DNA of 60,194 bases, from positions 1 to 60,194 of the forward strand of contig CAXSDH010000014.1 of the NCBI GenBank assembly GCA_964235765.1. The letters are read 5' to 3'. The stretch comes from JAVVHH01 sp964235765 (lineage in GTDB: Bacteria > Pseudomonadota > Alphaproteobacteria > Acetobacterales > Acetobacteraceae). The notes beneath the pieces were generated by a model. That model saw only the letters and a program-made list of their open reading frames with translations. It was not told where the DNA came from and ran no database searches. Each line of letters opens with the position of its first letter. Within the stretch, counting starts at the first letter, position 1. A program made the translations under genes and the position numbers. Positions 60,191-60,194 of this stretch are shown here, one piece after another.

Positions 60191-60194
60191 ACTG

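Noticed and set aside
60114..60194. tRNA-Pro as an integration site for a mobile element
   Set aside because: The neighbouring DNA is ordinary chromosomal genes, with no integrase or direct repeat of the tRNA 3' end visible; the window ends 4 nt past the tRNA, so the other side cannot be examined.

Overview
The window is GC-rich, densely packed chromosomal DNA of an alphaproteobacterium, most likely Rhodospirillales/Acetobacterales. The pointers are pckA beside a ChvI-ChvG two-component system, HPr kinase, RapZ and a truncated regulatory PTS, a hopanoid side-chain cluster with its own ispH and dxs, a secB/Tim44-domain locus, and many 4-base start/stop overlaps (ATGA, GTGA, TTGA). I see no phage genes, transposase or CRISPR array. 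Two parS-like ParB sites (one perfect palindrome) suggest the region lies near the replication origin. There is one assembly gap (100 N), inside secB.

Layout. 1-4858: a dipeptide/oligopeptide-type ABC transporter operon with a creatininase-family hydrolase between the binding protein and the permeases. 4898-6770: a secreted S10 carboxypeptidase and a small lipoprotein. 6831-9160: the most unusual locus, a degenerate ATP-grasp paralogue, an intact ATP-grasp ligase and a small protein with six tandem Lys-x-Glu-x-x pentads; it has the layout of a ribosomal-peptide modification system but matches none that I recognise. 9164-12260: a methyltransferase, PEP carboxykinase and a HugZ-like protein. 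12333-18684: chvI, chvG, hprK, rapZ, EIIA-Man, HPr and EI, a phosphorelay with no sugar permease. 18793-26416: hpnH and ispH on one strand, dxs, hpnM, hpnI and hpnJ on the other, so isoprenoid precursor supply sits with hopanoid head-group synthesis and lipid transport. 26448-28876: M29 aminopeptidase, a small TUDOR-like protein and MlaA.

29124-34845: an operon of a ThDP enzyme, an orphan NMT1-type binding protein, a secreted beta-propeller protein with a c-type haem motif, and a CoA-transferase/isomerase resembling 2-methylfumaryl-CoA isomerase. 34926-44029: a phosphonate biosynthesis locus. PEP mutase (fused to a nucleotidyltransferase) and phosphonopyruvate decarboxylase make the C-P bond and drive the reaction. 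A D-2-hydroxyacid dehydrogenase, a PhyH-type oxygenase and a second nucleotidyltransferase probably tailor and activate the product, and an ABC exporter lies next door. No aminoethylphosphonate transaminase is present. Downstream of the oxygenase is an in-frame fusion of a tungstate-type permease and its binding protein.

44101-60194: BenE-type transporter, a Cache-PAS-GGDEF-EAL regulator, secB, a histidine phosphatase, a Tim44-domain protein, a solitary DNA methyltransferase, the lactate-utilisation genes lutA and lutBC split by a ferritin-like gene and an inverted binding-protein gene, a DbpA-like RNA helicase, an enoyl-CoA hydratase, a fluoroacetate-dehalogenase-like hydrolase and tRNA-Pro(CGG).

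Functions were read from motifs and remembered family resemblance; no searches were run. Start codons were chosen by Shine-Dalgarno spacing, overlap with the upstream gene and family length.
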